A stretch of DNA of 64,000 nucleotides, from positions 1,240,001-1,304,000 of the forward strand of contig NZ_JARXUZ010000001.1 in assembly GCF_029893365.1 (NCBI RefSeq), in the 5' to 3' direction. Positions 60,532 through 64,000 of this stretch are shown here, one piece after another. The notes beneath the pieces were generated by a model. The model was given only the letters and a program-made list of their open reading frames with translations, did no database searches and was not told the DNA's origin. The position numbers were made by a program, and so were the translations under genes. This DNA is from Cryobacterium sp. CG_9.6. Its GTDB lineage: Bacteria; Actinomycetota; Actinomycetes; Actinomycetales; Microbacteriaceae. Numbering within the stretch: the stretch's first letter is position 1; the number at the start of each line of letters is the position of its first letter.

Positions 60532-62208
60532 GTGACTCCTGCCGAACTTTCCCAGACCCTTTTCGACCTCATTAGCGAAGCGAGTGAACGTCGACGAGAC
60601 GGTGAGAACGCAGCCATAGACCTTGGCCTCGTCGTGTCTGACGTCACTCTGGACCGCCCGCGCAACCGCGACCACGGCGACTGGGCCTCGAGCATCGCCC
60701 TGAAAATTGCCAAGCCCCTCGGGACCTCGCCGCGTGAAATCGCCGCAGAACTGGCCGCCGGACTCGAAAAGCTTGACGACATCGCATCCGTTGAGGTGGC
60801 CGGACCCGGCTTCATCAACATTCGCCTCGAAGCCGCCGCCGCCGGCGCGCTCGCGAAGAAAATTGTCGCGGCTGGCCCCGACTACGGCACCGGCCACATC
60901 TACGACGGCATCAAGATCAACCTCGAATTCGTTTCGGCGAACCCCACCGGCCCCATCCACATGGGCGGAGTGCGCTGGGCCGCCGTGGGGGACAGCCTCG
61001 CCCGTGTGCTCACGGCGCAGGGAGCAGATGTCACGCGTGAGTACTACTTCAACGATCACGGCTCGCAGATCGACCGCTTCGCTCGCAGTGTGCTGGCCAG
61101 CTACCTTGGCGAGCCAACGCCCGAAGACGGGTACGGCGGAGCGTACATCGGTGACATCGCTAACACCGTGGTGGGACTCTACGACGGCGACGTGGCGACA
61201 CTGGCCCGCGACGACCAGCAGGAGCTCTTCCGCTCGGTCGGCGTCGACCTCATGTTCACCGAGATCAAAGACAAGCTGCACGGCTTCGGCGTGGACTTCG
61301 ATGTGTTCTTCCACGAAGATTCCCTGCACGAGTCCGGCGCCGTGGATCGCGCGATTGCCCGCCTGCGCGAACAGGGCCACATCTTCGAAGCGGATGGCGC
61401 CATTTGGTTGCGCACCACCACGTTCGGCGATGACCGCGACCGCGTCATCATCCGCTCCAACGGCGAACCTGCCTATATTTCGGGCGACCTCGGCTACTAC
61501 CTGGACAAGCGCGAACGTGGGTTCGACCAGAACCTCATCATGCTCGGGGCGGACCACCACGGCTATGTGGGACGCATGATGGCGATGGTCTCCGCATTCG
61601 GCGATGAGCCGGGCGTCAACCTGCAGATTCTGATCGGTCAGATGGTCAACCTGCTCAAGGGCGGCGAACCGGTGCGCATGAGCAAGCGGAATGGAACCAT
61701 CGTGACCCTCGACGACCTCGTTGATGCCGTGGGCGTGGACGCCGGCCGGTACTCCCTCGTGCGCTCCTCGAGCGATTCGCAGCTCGACATTGACCTTGAC
61801 CTGCTCGGCAAGCGCACCAACGAGAACCCCGTGTTTTACGTGCAGTACGCTCACGCCCGCACGTGCTCGGTCGCCCGCAACGCGGCCGCGTCCGGCGTGG
61901 ACCGCAGCATCTTTGCCCCGGAACTGCTCACCCACGACAGCGAATCAGCCCTGCTCGGTGTGCTGCAGGAGTTCCCGCGCGTTGTGGCCCAAGCCGCAGA
62001 ACTTCGCGAACCGCATCGCGTGGCCCGATACATCGAAGAGGTCGCCGGTTATTACCACCGCTGGTACGACAACTGTCGCGTGATTCCGCTCGGTGAGGAA
62101 CCCGTCACCGACGTGCACCGCACCCGCCTCTGGCTGAACGACGCCACAGGCCAGGTCATTCGCAACGGTCTTGGCCTCCTCGGCGTGACTGCTCCGGAAA
62201 AGATGTAA
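60532..62208 (+). CDS. argS: Arginyl-tRNA synthetase
   Basis: This charges tRNA-Arg. The class I signature is [17 protein letters not shown] and the KMSK-type loop is [11 protein letters not shown]; the N-terminal Add-1-like tRNA-binding region and a C-terminal DALR domain ([15 protein letters not shown], then [14 protein letters not shown]) complete it. GTG 60532 gives 558 residues, the normal length; the frame is open much further upstream through the divergent lipoprotein gene and is not used. AGAGGAGG lies ~20 bases before the start, rather far. argS followed by lysA is a common actinobacterial order; a DUF2993 gene is inserted between them here. Confidence 0.95.
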   Translation: MTPAELSQTLFDLISEASERRRDGENAAIDLGLVVSDVTLDRPRNRDHGDWASSIALKIAKPLGTSPREIAAELAAGLEKLDDIASVEVAGPGFINIRLEAAAAGALAKKIVAAGPDYGTGHIYDGIKINLEFVSANPTGPIHMGGVRWAAVGDSLARVLTAQGADVTREYYFNDHGSQIDRFARSVLASYLGEPTPEDGYGGAYIGDIANTVVGLYDGDVATLARDDQQELFRSVGVDLMFTEIKDKLHGFGVDFDVFFHEDSLHESGAVDRAIARLREQGHIFEADGAIWLRTTTFGDDRDRVIIRSNGEPAYISGDLGYYLDKRERGFDQNLIMLGADHHGYVGRMMAMVSAFGDEPGVNLQILIGQMVNLLKGGEPVRMSKRNGTIVTLDDLVDAVGVDAGRYSLVRSSSDSQLDIDLDLLGKRTNENPVFYVQYAHARTCSVARNAAASGVDRSIFAPELLTHDSESALLGVLQEFPRVVAQAAELREPHRVARYIEEVAGYYHRWYDNCRVIPLGEEPVTDVHRTRLWLNDATGQVIRNGLGLLGVTAPEKM

Positions 62209-62210
62209 CC

Positions 62211-62966
62211 ATGGCCGAAAGACGCCGTCGTCCCGGCTGCCTCATCATGCTCGGCGTGCTGGTGGCGCTTCTGGTCGGGGCGTTTTTTCTGCTCGATTCC
62301 GGGCTGCGTGCGTTTGCCCAGAGTCAGGCTGAGAACCAGATTCGAGCGGCCCTCCCCGCGTCGGTCACAGGTGAGGTGACCGTATCGATCGGGGGCGCCT
62401 CGGTGATTGCCCAGTACCTGACCGGCAGTTTTGATGAGGTTCAGCTCAAGGCGCCGCAGCTCACCGTGGACGGCGTGCCGGCATCCGCTCATATCGTTGC
62501 TACCGATGTGCAGCCCAAACTGGGCGGCACCATTGGTGAGGTGCAGGCGACCCTCGACCTCACGTCCGAGTCGCTCAACACCCTCGCCCACGCGGCAGGA
62601 ACGCCGGCGGAAACTCAACTGGAGCTCGGCACCGACGAGGTCACCTACACGGGTGACATTGCCGTGGCCGGATTCACCATCGGCTATCTGGCTACCGCGA
62701 CGCCATCCACGACTCCCGATTCGCTGGTGTTCACACCGACCGACGCGCAGATCACCAGCGACCTCGGCACACTTAATCTGGGGGCAATTCTCCCCACAGT
62801 TCTCGCCCAAAACCCGATCAGCGTATGCGTTGCCAAGTACCTTCCCGCAAAAGTCGCCGTGAGTAGCGTGAGCGTCACGCCCGACCGGGCACGCATTACG
62901 CTTGACTCAAGCACAATGGTGCTCACCACGCAGTCGCTCGCCACCCTGGGCAGCTGCCCCAGCTGA
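62211..62966 (+). CDS. LmeA-like phospholipid-binding protein (DUF2993)
   Basis: A 251-residue protein with an N-terminal anchor (GCLIMLGVLVALLVGAFFLL) and an extracytoplasmic DUF2993 domain (VTGEVTVSIGGASVIAQYLT, then GSFDEVQLKAPQL). Mycobacterial LmeA of this family binds phospholipid and helps lipomannan elongation; a related periplasmic lipid-binding role is likely. It starts two bases after the argS stop, so the genes are probably co-transcribed. Confidence 0.82.
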   Translation: MAERRRRPGCLIMLGVLVALLVGAFFLLDSGLRAFAQSQAENQIRAALPASVTGEVTVSIGGASVIAQYLTGSFDEVQLKAPQLTVDGVPASAHIVATDVQPKLGGTIGEVQATLDLTSESLNTLAHAAGTPAETQLELGTDEVTYTGDIAVAGFTIGYLATATPSTTPDSLVFTPTDAQITSDLGTLNLGAILPTVLAQNPISVCVAKYLPAKVAVSSVSVTPDRARITLDSSTMVLTTQSLATLGSCPS

Positions 62967-63155
62967 TTTCGGCACCCACATCCCGGTTCGCTAGAATTCA
63001 TACCAGCTCGCCCGCACCCCGCGGTTGCGAGCTCGGCTTCAGGGACCAATCCGGGTTCGCTCGCTCGGAGCGTCATCAATCCCGCGCAGTCCCGTCCGTG
63101 CATCAGCGCTCGTGCACCACCGCTCGCGCACCCGATCCTTCTGAGGTTTACACTC
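62967..63155 (+). promoter_or_regulatory. Leader/promoter region of lysA
   Basis: TAGAAT at 62992-62997 could be a -10 element; the following ~150 bases form a leader with several GC-rich segments (GCGAGC/GCTCGC-type repeats), but I do not recognise a riboswitch. Confidence 0.35.
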
Positions 63156-64000
63156 GTGGCACCGAATCCGCTCGCCCCCGCATGGCTAGCCCTGCCCTCT
63201 GACGCCAACGCGCTGGCCCCCGGCCTCTGGCCTGCCACCACCCGGCGCACAGCGCTCGGCGAACTTGAGATTGGTGGCGTGGCCGTCTCCGCCCTCGTGG
63301 CCGAGTTCGGCACTCCTCTTTACGTCATTGACGAAGCGGATGCCCGCAGTCGCGCCGAAACGCTCCGCCACGTGTTCGAGACCGAATTTGCCCGCATCGG
63401 TGCCGAGGTACACGTGTATTACGCCGGCAAGTCTTTTCTCTCGATTGAGATCGTGCAGTGGATGCTCGATGCCGGACTCAACATTGACGTCTGCACGACC
63501 GGTGAGCTGGCGGTTGCCCTAGCGGCGGGCGCAGAGCCGTCACGTCTGGGTTACCACGGCAACAACAAGTCACTCGCCGAGATCGATGAAGCCGCACGGG
63601 TGCGCATCGGGTCCATTGTGATCGACAGCGAGATCGAGATTGCCCGAGTGGCTGCAGCCGCAGCGCGGCACGGGGTCACGCTGAACGTGCGGCTGCGCGT
63701 GAACAGCGGAGTGCACGCATCCACTCACGAGTTTTTGGCCACATCGCACGAGGATCAGAAATTTGGTGTGGTTCTCGACGACGCCGCGCGACTGGTCGCC
63801 CTGATTCGTGCCGAGCCGTCACTGCGCTTCATTGGTCTGCACTGTCATATTGGCTCACAGATCTTCGGTGCTGACGGCTTCGCGGAAAGCGCGTCGCGTC
63901 TGCTGCGCGTGCATGCCGCGCTGCTTGAGGGTGGCCCCGTTCCCGAACTCAACCTGGGTGGCGGATTTGGTATTGCCTACACGAGCGTCGACACCCCGAC
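63156..64000 (+). CDS. lysA: Diaminopimelate decarboxylase (3' truncated by window edge)
   Basis: The last step of lysine synthesis: meso-diaminopimelate to L-lysine, PLP-dependent. The GTG at 63156 follows GAGG and begins 281 visible codons. Fold III PLP decarboxylase motifs: VYYAGKSF with PLP lysine K92, DVCTTGELAVA, GYHGNNKS, GLHCHIGSQIF and the phosphate-binding LNLGGGFGIAYT. The C-terminal domain with the substrate-binding residues lies beyond the window. The N-terminal stretch of about 30 residues before RRTALGELEIGG is longer than in minimal homologues but common in this group. Confidence 0.94.
   Translation, partial: MAPNPLAPAWLALPSDANALAPGLWPATTRRTALGELEIGGVAVSALVAEFGTPLYVIDEADARSRAETLRHVFETEFARIGAEVHVYYAGKSFLSIEIVQWMLDAGLNIDVCTTGELAVALAAGAEPSRLGYHGNNKSLAEIDEAARVRIGSIVIDSEIEIARVAAAAARHGVTLNVRLRVNSGVHASTHEFLATSHEDQKFGVVLDDAARLVALIRAEPSLRFIGLHCHIGSQIFGADGFAESASRLLRVHAALLEGGPVPELNLGGGFGIAYTSVDTP

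Noticed and set aside
62967..63155. A lysine riboswitch or T-box before lysA
   Set aside because: I could not find the conserved core of either; only ordinary GC-rich text is visible.

Overview
The window reads as chromosomal DNA of a high-GC actinobacterium, most likely a Microbacteriaceae-type member of the Micrococcales. The evidence is high GC, many GTG/TTG starts, a SufR-led SUF operon, a mycothiol-dependent (MDMPI) enzyme, a DUF222/HNH protein, argS followed by lysA, and a mevalonate pathway with a type I IDI and a bacterial class II HMG-CoA reductase. A heliorhodopsin gene points to a light-exposed surface or freshwater lifestyle (inference).

Core region, about 0-28 kb: an Nramp-like transporter without the usual metal motifs, two small membrane proteins, DoxX, serA, then a compact mevalonate cluster. 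idi and mvaS are on the plus strand; mvaD, mvaK2 and a fused HMG-CoA reductase/mevalonate kinase form a tightly overlapping minus-strand operon, so the window covers the pathway from acetoacetyl-CoA to IPP/DMAPP. A 7Fe-type ferredoxin gene is divergent from sufR-sufB-sufC-sufD-sufU-sufT, which has no sufS. Then come a TetR/MFS efflux pair with a perfect operator palindrome, Ohr, a DUF6458 protein, leuB-ilvE-FAH-fold protein, a TetR/reductase/DJ-1 module, gltX and tRNA-Gln.

Accessory region, about 28-42.4 kb: it starts just after tRNA-Gln. It holds mostly single-gene units (four GNAT acetyltransferases, an APH-like kinase, a P-loop kinase, an MDMPI-family enzyme, small regulators) interspersed with a degenerate ~97-bp repeat with imperfect terminal inverted repeats. 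An intact IS3-family element (1,297 bp, 3-bp target duplication) splits a small gene that can be exactly reconstructed. An IS21-family element lies against the 3' end of a DUF222/HNH gene.

42.4-54 kb: another GNAT, an acetamidase/formamidase plus APC permease unit with a divergent GntR regulator, a NYN-OST-HTH RNA-binding/nuclease protein, a PPOX-type oxidoreductase, an MDR reductase divergent from a MarR regulator, heliorhodopsin, a secreted HNH/excalibur protein, a candidate toxin-antitoxin pair and a VOC protein.

54-64 kb: a frameshifted small membrane-protein relic, a secreted GH13 alpha-amylase with a LacI-type operator upstream, two convergent degraded IS3 relics, a secreted subtilase with a very strong terminator, tRNA-Arg(CCG), a lipoprotein, argS, a LmeA-like protein and the 5' part of lysA, which runs off the window.
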